Positions 1-10,867 of a DNA stretch of 64,000 bases are shown here, piece by piece (the first letter of the stretch is position 1; the number at the start of each line of letters is the position of its first letter). Origin of the DNA: Dryococelus australis (taxonomy: Eukaryota; Arthropoda; Insecta; Phasmatodea; Phasmatidae). Where the stretch lies: contig CM057005.1 in NCBI GenBank assembly GCA_029891345.1, positions 59,723,760 to 59,787,759 on the forward strand. The letters are read 5' to 3'. Under the pieces are notes generated by a model. It saw nothing but the letters and a program-made list of their open reading frames with translations. It had not been told where the DNA came from and ran no database searches. The translations under genes were made by a program, and so were the position numbers.

Positions 1-83
1 GTCCGGTGTGCGAGGTCTGTAGCCTACCTCGCCACCCGCAGGCCGCGCATTGCTTGAGAAACATTACAATACTTGTTTTAATA

Positions 84-487
84 GGCTGTTCACGGTAAAG
101 TGAGCATTCTTCAAAAACCTGCTTAATATTTACTTGTACGCACGTTGTTTATTCTTCCGCCGTATGCAAAATTAATATTGTCATTGGTCTCGTCACTTTA
201 ATCGTCCGTCGGTCAAGTAAAACTGTCGAATTAATAGAAAAGGACATTTTTGACAAATTTGTAAAATTCTTACACATTTATGGATGGTATAAATTGAAAA
301 TCCATCAAAGGAAAGAAATAATTTCAGTATTGAAACTTTTAACACATTTAATTTAAAATTAATACATGGAACGACTTCCCCTACGGGAATCATTGGAGAA
401 AGCGTACCTGTCAAAATATATGCTGGTGGGGGTAGTGACATTTTTCAAATCCTATTGTAAATTGTGTTCAATTCACCGTGAATAGGC
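84..487 (+). mobile_element. Type A MITE, copy 1
   Basis: The element opens with GGCTGTTCACGGTAAAGTGA and closes with a weak inverted copy (TTCACCGTGAATAG). The interior matches the other type A copies: TACTTGTACGCACG, TCTTCCGCCGTATG, CGTCGGTCAAGTAAAACTG, and TATATGCTGGTGGGGGTAGTGAC near the right end in split form. It is flanked by TA on the left. It has no coding capacity. The 3' terminal repeat is more eroded than in later copies. Assignment to a TA-inserting (Tc1/mariner-like) group rests only on the flanking TA. Confidence 0.75.
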
Positions 488-644
488 TGTTTATGTATTT
501 AAACAAAGAAATAACAAACCATTTTTATACTATCATTAGGGATATCTTGAGCCAAATCCAGCTAGCTATGCAAAAAAAATTTTCATTTAAAATGAAGGTT
601 TTACAATGCGCATCTTGATGTCTAACTTCCCACTTTACTGTTTT

Positions 645-1491
645 ACTTACAAACTAGCTGATCCGCTGACTTCGTTCGCATGATATTTTGGTAAAGTTAT
701 TAAAATAAACCCCACCATAGTTTCATTAAGGTTTTATGTTTACAATACTAAGAATATTTCTTCTTTCAGATTTAATGGAGTTATTAAATTGCACCCTGTC
801 ATCGCTTCGTACATTTTTTTATGTTAGCGTGGTATTTAGAAATTTTAATTGATCTAGCTGTTTATTTTACTGGGTTCTCTAGCCACGGAGCTACTGCGAC
901 ACCACTATTGGGTGCTCTAGTCACTGAGCTACTGTGGCACCCTTATTGAGTTCTCTAGCCACTGAGCTTCTGTGGCCCCCTTATTAGGTGCTCTAGCAAC
1001 TGAGCTATTACGGCCCTACTTGATATATATCTATCCAATGAGTCACCGCGGCCCCACTTTGAATAACTTTAGCCACTGGGCCACTACGGTTTTTTGAAGG
1101 AAAGATTTACAGTCCATAGACAAAAAAGAAAGCAGAAATGACGGAAATATTATTTTAACAATGCTGTTTTTTATGCAGTTATCCTAAGAAAAGTTTAATC
1201 CACTACCTATTTACATCCCTGATCATCATTTTTTCCGGAAACGTTTGAGATATCTCGATGAAACAAAGGCTAAGTTGGTCCTGTGATTATTATCTATAAA
1301 CTGTGTAAACTTTACGTCAATACGTTAAGTGGTTTATGAGTTAAATCCGTTCGGACAGACAGACACGAAAAGAAAATTAACATTAGATATGGCTTAGTTA
1401 TCAATTTATACTATATTAAAAAATAATTAAAAGTGAAAAAATTCGAAAATCACAGACACACTTCTATTTTATTTAGTAGTATAGATATCAT
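645..1491 (+). repeat. Ancient dispersed retroposon-like repeat, split by a minisatellite
   Basis: The left part (about 650-690) has CTAGCTGATCCGCTGACTTCG, a version of the ACTAGCTGACCCGG...CTTCG lead found in a repeat common in arthropod genomes. The right part (about 1300-1491) has the matching tail: GTCAATACGTTAAGTGG, TTATGAG, a GGACAGACAGACAC run, then a TTTATTTAGTAGTATAGAT end. I know the family only by sight and cannot assign its class. The 38-bp array at 874-1092 sits inside it. A second lead copy is at about 18150. Confidence 0.45.
874..1092. repeat. 38-bp minisatellite with iterated tRNA A-box-like motif
   Basis: Units begin at 874, 912, 950 and 988, exactly 38 bp apart, with two more degraded units at about 1026 and 1064. 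Each carries CTCTAGCCACTGAGCTAC or a close variant, followed by GTGGCACCCTTATTG. Read on the minus strand the core is GTAGCTCAGTGGCTAGAG, which matches the D-arm/A-box of tRNAs and tRNA-derived SINEs (TRGCNNAGYNGG-like). No B box follows, so these are not tRNA genes. The array probably arose by tandem amplification of a SINE or tRNA head fragment. Confidence 0.7.
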
Positions 1492-1734
1492 GGTATAGTG
1501 TAAGCCCTACATAATCTTCGCACCTTCGTTTAAAAACATATATATTAGGAAGGTGGTGCAAAATTGGCAACGCTAGTGCAAAGTTACGCCAAATGACTCT
1601 AACTGTTTGTTATTAACAGTTAAATGGACATTTAAGAAAACACCTGCTTAAGATATACATTATTCTCGCCCCTATCGAGTGAAACTGTGAAACTTTTAGG
1701 AGCACGTATACTTTACTAATACGCCAGTTTTTAC

Positions 1735-2200
1735 TTTTAAATGCGAAACAGACATTAAAGTCGCCCGTTCGTCAGGCGGTCACGTGATCGACAACCAATC
1801 GTAGGGCAACTTGTTTCATTATCCGTCAATCCGTCAAATATTTCAAAAAATTTAATTTTCGACGGACCGACGGATGGGCCACCGCCTTCTGACGACATTC
1901 CGTAGACGCGAATACGCACTTTGAATTAAAATACAAGGCGGTGGATTTGTGTATATTATCTTCGGTGGTAAATCCGGGAATTTAAAATGTAAACAATAAT
2001 TCAGTACAAATTCTTATCGCGTGAAAAATTATTTACGAAAAAATTTTCGCACTTGAAAATGTATCTCCAAACAAAATATACCTCCAAATAAAGAATGTTC
2101 ACTGTGACAAACTGTTGTGAGTCGCTTTCAACTGACGGATGTAAAAACAGACGGATGACTGACGGACGGGTGACTGACGGATGCAACGGATGGTTTGAGC
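1735..2200. repeat. GACGGATG/CATCCGTC-rich inverted region
   Basis: At 1820-1880 there are two ATCCGTC words followed by GACGGACCGACGGATGGG. At 2135-2190 there are five spaced GACGGA words, including ACTGACGGACGGGTGACTG. The two ends are roughly inverted to one another, suggesting an old element with sub-terminal repeats. No transposase is visible and the limits are approximate. Confidence 0.35.
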
Positions 2201-2264
2201 CTGGCTTAATTAATGAAATTATATTCTGTGCCTACAAATATAATACATTACACTTCTAATCAAA

Positions 2265-2545
2265 CGTGGGCTATAGAAAAGGACACCAGATTTTCGCGAA
2301 TCTCTGTCCAGCTGACTTTCAAAAAAGTTCGGCTCAGATCAACTTTCACGATTCGATGGTTTTTAACTCCTCCGTGTGTTACGTGCCTGCCCGCGAATCA
2401 GAGGCGTTCGATTACTGGGTAAAGGTGAGCCTAAGACATTGCATTCTGAGGTACGCTGGATTTTTTTTCCTCGAAATTAAACTGCCCCTACCCTACGTAT
2501 AGAAATCGAGATATTTTTCGAGAGGCGACACTCAATGTGCCCTTT
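2265..2545. mobile_element. Possible degraded hAT-like MITE
   Basis: The left end reads AAGGACACCAGATTTTCGCGAATC and the right end CGAGATATTTTTCGAGAGG...GTGCCCTTT. These roughly mirror the CACCTGTTTTTCGCGAAAAG termini of the better preserved copies at 19138 and 29632. The internal GATTACTGGG and CGCGAATCAGAGG words also fit that family. No clean target duplication is visible, so this is a tentative call. Confidence 0.3.
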
Positions 2546-2549
2546 GAAA

Positions 2550-3552
2550 TAAGTACACTTATAATCAGATAGATACATATTTATACATATTTATTTATTT
2601 AGTGTTGACGTCGAAAGGATTCAATTAATCGCCAACCAACTTTAATCCCCATGTAGACCACCCAGTGAAGTTTCTGGTTACCAACAACATGGAAAACCTT
2701 ATTTCAAGAATGGTTAGGTTGCATTTCTGCAGACCCACTAAGAGTGGGAAAATAGAGGTTAGTAGAAAAAAAAAAGGGGGGTGACAATATCCCAGGGGCC
2801 CAGGCACAAGAGGGGCCTGACTCAGTTTCGAGAGTGTATTAAATTTCTTTCCTCCTAAATTTCAGTTAAAAATTCTGTGCTGCAAGTGTGTGTATGTTCA
2901 ACGTTCGTTGCATCTTTGAAAGAAAAAAAAAAACGTGCATTAATTGATGGTAACATTTATCCTGGGAGAAGCTATTGGTATTATTTTCTTAAATTCTTCG
3001 TTGAAACTTATGTCTCAGTTTTGCTATTCGCGTAACAATATACTGGAATGTCTGAAGCTGCTCAGTCTTTGAGGTTCATTTTTTAAATGAATTTAAATGG
3101 TTCGAAATGTTGAGGGGATCGAACAAAATTGTTTGCCCACTCATCATCGTCGACGGTCGTGCCCTTGTTCCTAATGGTCTGGACAAAACTCTCACAAGCT
3201 TTCCGCAAACACAACAAAGTAATACACGCGCGAGTTAAACGCCATGTTAATCGATACAAGCTACGATCACGCACATCAATAATCACTTCCGTTAACATTG
3301 TTTTAGTAACAAGAAAAGTTCCACCTGCTTAAACTTTGCCTATTAAAATTGTTTCTGTTTCGGTGTTTAGCCAATCGGAAGCCCCGGAAGGTCTACGTTG
3401 TCAAGTGAGAAACTTGTTTATAAACGAGAAAGTGTGTGAGAGTGTTAACTCTATTGTCTTGCAGATATTATTTTCCTTTTTTAAAAAATATAAACATTTT
3501 AGAATAGCCAAGAATCCAATACGGCGGTGTAAAGTTCCCAAGGCGTCTCTTT
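2550..3552. other. Unassigned AT-rich DNA
   Basis: No gene, RNA or recognisable transposon is supported here. A short A-run followed by GGGGGGTGACAAT lies at 2766-2785. Small open frames around 3083-3332 lie antisense to each other and have no family resemblance. Confidence 0.5.
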
Positions 3553-3795
3553 GGGGCCGCGGTGGTGTACTGGTCCGACCACACGCCACCCGCCTATGCG
3601 AACCGGGTTCGATTCCTGGCGGGGTCGCAGCTGGATTTTCGCACGTGAGAATCGTTCCAGACGATGCCGCTGGTCGGCGGGTTTCCTCGGGGATCTCCCG
3701 CCCTTGCCTTCCGGTGCTGCTCCATTCTCACATCTCGTTTCACCCTCATCGGCTCTCAAGACCTGGACGTTAAGAGCCGCTCCTGACCGTCCAGC
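3553..3795 (+). mobile_element. tRNA-derived SINE, copy S1
   Basis: The head GGGGCCGCGGTGGTGTACTG carries a pol III A box, and GGTTCGATTCC at 3606-3616 is a perfect B box. The body continues GGATTTTCGCACGTGAGAATCG, GACGATGCCGCTGGTCGGCGGG, CTCGGGGATCTCC, and ends near GACGTTAAGAGCCGC. The same body occurs at 11190, 23967, 30583, 41031, 56170 and 60628. This is one of the best preserved copies. The open frames crossing it simply translate the SINE. Confidence 0.88.
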
Positions 3796-3939
3796 TTTCC
3801 CGCTCACAGCCCGCGCGATACGTGGAACGCGGCATGCTGCAGTAAATTTAATAGTAGATGGAGGAAGTGCGTTCGGGTGCAGCAGCGACCCTCGCAGGAT
3901 CTGCGCCATTCCGTTACGGTTATTTCCAGAATGACTTCC

Positions 3940-4826
3940 ACGCGTTCAGAGAATTTGAGAGTAAACTATGACCCACACTCGAGCTTATCTCAGATGTTAT
4001 ATCCGTCTCATGCTAACCACGTACTCATAGAGCTGCCATAGTCTTGAAAACGCTACTTAAATGTAATATATTTCGATACGGTCGTATGCGAACGCATGGC
4101 TTTGCACTTTTGTAGTATTTTGACTAACGTAGACGAGATTCTAAACATTCTCGACAGTAACCTAGTGCTAGCCTAGTGATGGAGCTTCGATTTACAACGC
4201 CCGCTTCGCACTGGACAGTCATTGGTTCTGCCCACGGTGCCTACACTATGAAGGGTTCTCTGATTGTGGTTTTCCGATATCTGATTATCGTAGCTTAATA
4301 TTAACTTGGTTTCCATTTTATTAAATAAAAACCAATTTTAAAGCCCAACTTTTGGGAGTGTTTTCTACGCTTGTACCTTGTTTCCTTACATAAGTCAATC
4401 GGCATTTTCGTAACGTGTTTTCGTGAGGAGTCTCCTCCTAAACCCTGTAACATAAACTACGCAACATTCTGTATATTACTACCTATGGTCTAAAGTGAAT
4501 TCCAAGGGTGGTATACATCTTGGAATTTGGGCCTGAAGCACAAATTTATTGCAGATATTGGATAAAGCATTTAAGGTGGAACTTTGAGTGTCTGGATAGT
4601 AGGTAATTAAACAAATATGTGCCACCACCACAACATCTGTCACCGTCATAAAACAATAATCATGGTTACTACCCTTATTTCGAATTAACATCCAAGACGC
4701 GGTAGCATATTAAGGATTTAAATAATGGATTGTTAATACCCATGTCACAACTAACGTAAAAATTTAACATGTGTATATACCCTAAGCATTGCCGTTTTAA
4801 TTTCAAAATAATACTGACCAATATTA
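3940..4826. other. Unassigned intergenic DNA
   Basis: No supported feature. The base composition changes gradually from the GC-rich tail after the SINE (about 3800-3930) to AT-rich sequence. A direct repeat of CTAGTG words at about 4160-4180 is too short to interpret. Confidence 0.45.
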
Positions 4827-5060
4827 GGCTATTCACGTTAAGGTAAGCACTTTTTAAGGCCCTACTAACCGGCATTAACCCCTAATAAATATAATTTATT
4901 ACAGCTTCAGACAAGAACTTTTGGGAGTGAAGAAAATTATACAATGCGTTTGTTTGTCACAAGGCAATGTTTATATTAAGAAGTGTAGGCAACATAGAAA
5001 TCTGCCAAAAGGAAAAATTCAGCAGGGCCTTAAAAAGTGCTCACTTTACCGCGAACAGCC
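4827..5060 (+). mobile_element. Type B MITE, copy 1
   Basis: It runs from TTA|GGCTATTCACGTTAAGGTAAG to GTGCTCACTTTACCGCGAACAGCC|TTTA. The interior has the type B signature: AAGGCCCT, CTAATAAATATA, GGGAGTGAAGAAAAT, CAATGTTTATATTAAGAAG, AGCAGGGCCTT. It is about 234 bp and non-coding. The better copies at 40228 and 53823 share the same interior. Confidence 0.8.
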
Positions 5061-5314
5061 TTTACATGGCAGTTGGGCAACACCCACAAAACCCAATAAC
5101 ACACTGTTGCGGCTATCGAAGGCAGGGGAAGATTCCAGAGAGAAGTGCGTAACAGTAACACTGTAATAAACTAGTGCTTCAAGTCCAACTTAAACAATGT
5201 ATATTGACCTTAGAATTCATTTTTAAACCGTAGGTCGTATATGCGTTTTCATCTTTATTTTCTTTGTGAGTAACTTGCAGTCAAAGTTTGTCAGTCGAAT
5301 TTAGATACTCTGTA

Positions 5315-6370
5315 TATACAGAATGTTCCCAAATATGTGAGAAGTAATCGGTGAATAGAAAGTCCACCTCAAACCAACATAAAATGTCCCGATATATGCA
5401 AGTCCAAAAATCGATCGTTTGTGATTGACAGTCCTTCAAACACTGTGATACATGTATTGATTAGTCGATATTTAACGAGATGTGCATGTTAATGTGGACA
5501 GCTTGAATGGCGTGAGGGTGGACAGGCCGTGCAGGACCAATCGGCTGGCCTACACATTCCCCGGATCTCAATCAACTGGACTATTATCTATGGGGGCACC
5601 TCAAGCCGTTGTTTATGCAACCCCAGGTCCACACATAGCAGAGCTTCGCCAGCGAGTGGAAAAACAAGGTTGCCGGCAGATACGTGCAATTCCTAGAGTA
5701 TAATTGAATATATGGGAAATCGATGACGCGGCGTGTTCATGCCATAGACTAAAGATGAGGTAGACCGCTTATTCGTCTTGCTGTGCATGACCCAACATTT
5801 ACCTACCCCAAAGGAACACAACTGTCAAAGTCACTTGGTCAACAGTGAGGAACGTGTTTGTTTGCATCTTGCTTTTTAAATTACACGCACTTTTATATAA
5901 ATATAATACTTTATCCAGTTTGAATTTAATCAAAAGCATTACAAATTGGTTAGAGGAATTATAAAAACATCTCAAAAGCACTTGTTTACTAAACAGTGTT
6001 CTATTCTCAAACCCAATCCACGCCATTTTTGCTAGCCGTATTGGCAGAAAAGCAGTTCAATGTTGGGACACGGAGGTTTGTTGTGCGCTTCCAGTGAGAT
6101 CGGTCTACCTGATCTTTAGTCTATGGTTCAGACTTGCATTCAGGCGCAAGGTGAACATTTTGAGTACTTATTGTAGAGTGAAGTTTTACTGCTGGTACAC
6201 GAACATGGCTACAGATACTAGAACTGGAATGTGTCAGGAAGAATACTTACAAATAAACGCAGTAAAACACTGGAAGGTCTATAACCTGGAAACTATCGAC
6301 TTTGTGTTGTTTGGGGGTATATTATCCACTCCCCCTTTAGATCCAATGTATTGTGGAACATTCTGTATAT
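5315..6370 (+). mobile_element. Mariner-like element remnant
   Basis: The ends are inverted: TATACAGAATGTTCC at the left and GGAACATTCTGTATAT at the right. This is the TACAGGGTGTTCC-type terminus known from insect mariner-like transposons. A C-terminal transposase fragment lies inside (5540-5702). The element is about 1.06 kb, shorter than an intact one, and the rest of the coding region has been lost or scrambled. Confidence 0.55.
5538..5702 (+). pseudogene. Transposase C-terminal fragment (IS630/Tc1/mariner-type)
   Basis: Translation gives GWPTHSPDLNQLDYYLWGHL, the conserved block around the third catalytic acidic residue (SPDLNPxDxxLWGxL). After a one-base shift the frame continues VVYATPGPHIAELRQRVEKQ, then CRQIRAIPRV, which is the usual sequence after that block. 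The N-terminal part is absent and the frame is broken, so this is a pseudogene. The paired ends of the host element are at 5315 and 6370. A relative on the minus strand lies at 10416-10840. Confidence 0.75.
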
Positions 6371-6821
6371 GAAACAGTAGCAGCAAAACTATCTTCAAAA
6401 ACCACATGATAGTTTCACGAAGGGATTTCTGTTGGTGCGTTGTACAAAGCTCGGTATTCGCGGTGTACAGGAACGAGATGAGGGCAGGTGTTGATGTCAG
6501 CTGCACCCCTCCGGGTGATGCATCCCCTTAAACCATTGGCTAGGCCGGAAGAGACAGCTGTTAGCGTGCAGTAACCGACGTGCGCCAGCTGATACACATT
6601 ACATGCGTCAATACGTCCTCTCGGCGTTCCGGCCTCCAACTGAACAATACTCTCGCTCAGGGTTGCCAGATTGTTATTGTTGAAGTCGTCTGAATGGCCA
6701 CTCTTCTGTCGCCCAATTTGATCACACTTTATATTAGTCTTTTTTTTTTTTTTTATATTGCACATTTTTCGTGTAATATTTTATATGTATAAAACACGCA
6801 TTTTTTTAAAGTTTAAAAATT
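6371..6821. other. Unassigned DNA with a T-run
   Basis: No gene is supported. A minus-strand frame covers 6415-6765, but it begins in a poly-T/A stretch (6740-6756) and resembles no family I know. Confidence 0.4.
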
Positions 6822-6858
6822 ATATATATATATATATATATACACACACAAAAAAAAA
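6822..6858. repeat. (TA)n/(CA)n microsatellite with A-run
   Basis: Alternating TA repeats pass into CACACACA and then a run of A. Simple sequence; no function inferred. Confidence 0.9.
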
Positions 6859-8900
6859 TTCAAACCCCTTTAACAACCTCGTGACATTCAATTCCCCTGT
6901 ACATAGACACCTGAAAAACTCGCGAGTTCAATGACCTTGCGAAGCCCTTATCCCAAGGACGTGGCAAATGGGCATATCACTGCCCAAAATTCAAGCAAGA
7001 ACAACTATATATTTGAAAAACTTACTCAATGCAACTTCAAAGGAGTGTAAACCTGCAAACTTGTCCTGAATAGTTTACTGAAAAAAAAAAACATTTGGCT
7101 TGGATTCATTTACTTTGTTCGAAATGCATGGTAAACATTGTTCACAATACCATCATACAAAAAATACAAAAGCATGTAAAATATATTTTGTACAACAATT
7201 CATTATCACAACACGTGGGCAACTTTAAGCTAAAAGAAATCTGACCGAAACTACCTTTCATAAATTCAGGTATATGTACACCACGATGCATTGCAACTTT
7301 GCTATCTCTGAAAATTACAAATTACATTATTGTTCTAAAATTACAACGGGAAAAACAGATATACATGTGTGCCATGACAGTTGCCTGCATTTAGGTACTC
7401 TCCAATTTAATGTGGACTTAACTGTAAATTACTGAAAAGTTAATGTATTTCTATGTGCGCGTCAGCGCACAGGACAATTTTAAACAATTTTTGAAAGGTT
7501 TTCTAACTGCCCCACATGGACAAAAGTGACAATCATTTTTTTATACAAGTACACATGACACGTGGCTAATTTTAAATAGCATCAAACTTTACTAAAGTAC
7601 AAATCTACATGCGCGCCAGTACAAGTGCCCATGACATGTGGCTAATTGTAATGGCATCAATCTTTACTAAAATGCAATTCTACATGAGCACCAGGATGCA
7701 TTGAAACTAAATTCCTTAAAATTACGCCAGCCAACCCATAGGCAATGATACTTTGACAAAGTTTACTACTGGCATATAAATAGAAAACATTAAAGATCAT
7801 TTTCCCTTAAGTAAATTTACAGTAATTTAGCACAAAGTCCATAATGGACACAATGAACCATAAAATGGTCAAAACTGGACCCAATCTAAAACCACTTGGG
7901 TAAAACCTTTTAACCTTAGCATGATTATTTTCAGCCAAAAGTAAGAAACACCAATGATTAAAAATGCCGATTTATAGGCAATACATAAATTTGGAAGACA
8001 TTTGCGCCATGATCTAAAGCGCCTACAATTATCAAGTGCATGTTATTTTCCCGGCTGGATGGGCCATGGCTCTGTGTTAATTACAACATTGCTGATGCAA
8101 ATACTTAGCTTCTAGTCAGAGACCCCAGGCTGTCCATGTCTGGTCTGCCGAGATCGTCTCACGACTATATATATGATAATTCTTACAATAACCCTTATTG
8201 GGGTACAGCTAAATGTTCGTCCAATCTGGGAGCATGGAACGTTCCACCAGGTTTTAATATTTTTAACCACAACTGTCACTTGCGGAAATGGCATCACGTG
8301 GCGTATGCTCTGTGCTTGCAAACTACCGTTCCGCGAAGACAGCGCCACATGGCGACACCTACGTGAAACACCAGAGTTACTCGTTTTCAGAGTCTGGCAG
8401 TCTGCGATGCACGATGGACGTGTGCTATCTGTGCTCCGAGAATAACCATGTTATGTTTTCCTGCAGTCAACAAGAAATGTTTCTACGCAGAATCAACGAT
8501 GGACATGGAAAATAGGTTAGTCGTGTTATAAATCCAGGTAATGTGTCTTTGTTGTAGACACAGGAATGTTTTCTCGTACTCTCGTATACGTTTTTAAAGT
8601 TCACAAACGTCAAACTTTTGCAGTCTTCATGCAGGCGTCTTGGTCAAACAGGTACGTGATGTTGGGCGAATTTTGCAGTAAATTGAGACAGGTGTCTCAG
8701 TCCTCCCCCACCAAAGGAGAAGAGTCCAGAAGGTCAACCAGAAGAGAGGCCCGAATCTTCACCAAACTGGCCAGGCTTGGTGGAGGCCCAGATCTTCTCC
8801 AAGAAGACCTCCGCAGTTCTGACTGGCGGCCAAGATCACCAGCTCCACATGGACAAACCTACAGGCTAGATTCTACAGTCTTGTTACAAATGTTTCGATG
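6859..8900. other. AT-rich region with diverged internal duplications
   Basis: No gene is recognised. Two adjacent 76-bp units start at 7545 and 7621, sharing ACAAGT, CATGACA, GTGGCTAAT, GCATCAA, TTTACTAAA and TCTACATG. Related text (CACCACGATGCATTGCAACT) at about 7280 recurs near 7690, so a larger ancient duplication is likely. The frames at 8112-8515 are mutual shadows on both strands without family signatures. The frame at 8566-8910 is unrecognised and unsupported by splice or codon evidence. Confidence 0.5.
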
Positions 8901-9404
8901 TCATCTGTGAATTGGTTGTCTGATGTCACAGAGGAAGGCGACGTTTGGACCAATGTTACCCAGGAGGTATCAAACACCATGTGGACCAATGGCTAATGTT
9001 ACATAAACATCATTATTTAGAATTCTAACTTTGTATCCACAGTGGATGCCATTTAAAAAAAACGTCTCACACTTATGAGAATTAATTATCTCGTTCACAA
9101 TAAAAGAATGTACATATACTAAGTAAACAATTCCAAGTAGCCCAACCATCGCAGATTCATTACAAACGTTGCCCAAATTGCGATAGTCACTTTTCGTAAT
9201 TTTTGATCACAAATTTTGCCTTGAAGTAGCTCAAGCGGAGACAAATCACCCAATATGGCAACCCTGCCTCCCTTCCTGCAGCTCGGGCATTCAACAGCCG
9301 CCCGTACCAACTGTGCGGCGACGGGTATTGCCAACAAAGAATTAGGGGTGGGCGTAGGGGAACATTTCTCGATATTTTCAAAGTTATTGCTGTAGTATTT
9401 TTGC
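8901..9404. other. Unassigned DNA
   Basis: Nothing supportable. The GC-richer part at 9230-9340 (CCAATATGGCAACCCTGCC, then GCTCGGGCATTCAACAGCC) has the look of an interspersed repeat, but no second copy is visible in this window. Confidence 0.35.
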
Positions 9405-9779
9405 GGTTTCTTCACACTTTTTGAATAAAACCGTTCAGAAATCACACCAATAATGACGTGTTTGGTTGTTTCCTAAATATGCAATGCATAACAAGATGTT
9501 ATACATAAAAGTACCATGGTAATATATCTGTATATTATAGTATTTCGTTTACTATTAATATGAATAAAAACAGGGAGAAAACTGGTGTGTTAGCAATGCC
9601 TAGTAAGAAATAGTCACTGTTCAAAATATTATTGCAATGAGTACGTACGAATTCAGTGCGTTTTCCCTTTGGTGTAACTTTCTAGGCTCGGTTAAGCTTT
9701 GTTTGCACGAGGCGGAGGAATATCCTGGGAGTAGAACTTAAGCAGGGCTTCAGAATAGTTGGAAGTAACAGTGAATGGA
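9405..9779 (+). mobile_element. Type C MITE, copy 1
   Basis: It starts near TTGCGGTTTCTTCACACTTT and ends TTGGAAGTAACAGTGAATGG. The interior has CGTGTTTGGTTGTTTCCTAAATATGC in split form, AATAAAAACAGGGAGAAAAC, GCCTAGTAAGAAATAG, TTTGGTGTAACTTTCTA and GAACTTAAGCAGGGCTTCAG. The same order recurs at 18893 and 25416. The left terminus is decayed compared with copy 3. Confidence 0.75.
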
Positions 9780-10415
9780 CCTTGAAAGTTACATGGACCA
9801 TGCCTATTACAAGTCAAAAGCAAAAAATAATAATTAAAAAAGCTCAAGAAAACAAATATCGTCCACGCGACAGAATGACCAATATATAGGAAGTAATGGG
9901 GTCTGGGATCCTTGGCGGTGCAGTTATTTTTAAGTTTATTAAAATTTATATTTTATTATAAATGCAGAATTATCATCTTGGTTGCCAGGGAAATCGCTTA
10001 TATTTTGTTTTATATGAATCATACTTACACTTGACCTAATATGAACGTATTTATGCTCACAATATATTATTCGTTTCCGTAAAAATTACATTTACGTGTA
10101 CGAGTATCGATGCTAATTTTGTTCTTGTGGCAGCAGGAAATACGGTTAGGAAAAACAAGAAATTGGAGCGTACCTTTAAAAAAAAAAAACCCTCTATTAA
10201 CCGCGAACTAAAACGAAAAAACTAAGAGGTTTGAAATAATATCTTACGGGCTTTGGCCACCAAGCATGCGTCACAGAAGTTTAAATGGGGAATCAATGTT
10301 TAAGAAATACCTTCTCAACGCAACAATTTTAAAGATAATTGTTTCAAACAAAAACATATTCAACGCAACTTTGTCAGAAAACACTGCCTCGTTATATATA
10401 TATATATAATATATA
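9780..10415. other. Unassigned AT-rich DNA
   Basis: No gene or known repeat is supported. A (TA)n run at 10396-10415 abuts the inverted-repeat end of the next element. Confidence 0.45.
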
Positions 10416-10845
10416 TTACAGGCTGTCTAAATTCCCATTACACAATGTAAGTGCTTGTAGTGGGGACCAAGACGCTTACGTTTTGCATATGTACCGTTTC
10501 CGTGCGACAAACAAAACACCACCACATCACATGTTGACCTCTCCCACGTCTGCAACATACTGTACGTTGTTTTTCTTCAGGGTACACTTACAAGAAGTGC
10601 TCGATGTGACGACCAGCGACGTCCACACAAACACTGTACCTACGTACCATGTTCTGGTACACACGATCACCAATACCTGAGTGTCCAAGATCCGCCGCAG
10701 CTATAATCCGCACCAGCAGGCCTTCCTTTGATTCCGTAGCGGTCTCGTAAATCCAAACCACTTCACACGTGGCCCCACAGGAAGAAGTTTAGCAGAGTCA
10801 AGTCGGGTGAACGTGCAGGCCAAGCGACTTGGTTGATAGGTCGAG
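10416..10845 (-). pseudogene. Mariner-like transposase 3' fragment with terminal repeat
   Basis: On the minus strand 10777-10835 translates to WPARSPDLTLLNFFLWGHV, the block around the third catalytic acidic residue. Farther along, 10588-10650 gives CVDVAGRHIEHFL, the usual C-terminal end of insect mariner-like transposases. The frame is interrupted between them. The strand then runs into a terminus whose plus-strand reading is TTACAGGCTGTCTAAATTCC at 10416, a typical TACAGGGTGTCTA-type end. The 5' half is missing. The family appears the same as, or close to, the fragment at 5538. Confidence 0.72.
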
Positions 10846-10867
10846 GTTACCTATATATTTGTTATAT

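Noticed and set aside
874..1092. CRISPR-like array
   Set aside because: The 38-bp periodicity has no unique spacers; units are contiguous and diverged, and the DNA is eukaryotic. It is a minisatellite.
3336..3934. Several overlapping frames of 127-145 residues
   Set aside because: All run through SINE S1. Equivalent frames recur at other SINE copies (11227, 23902, 30443, 60574), so they are repeat shadows.
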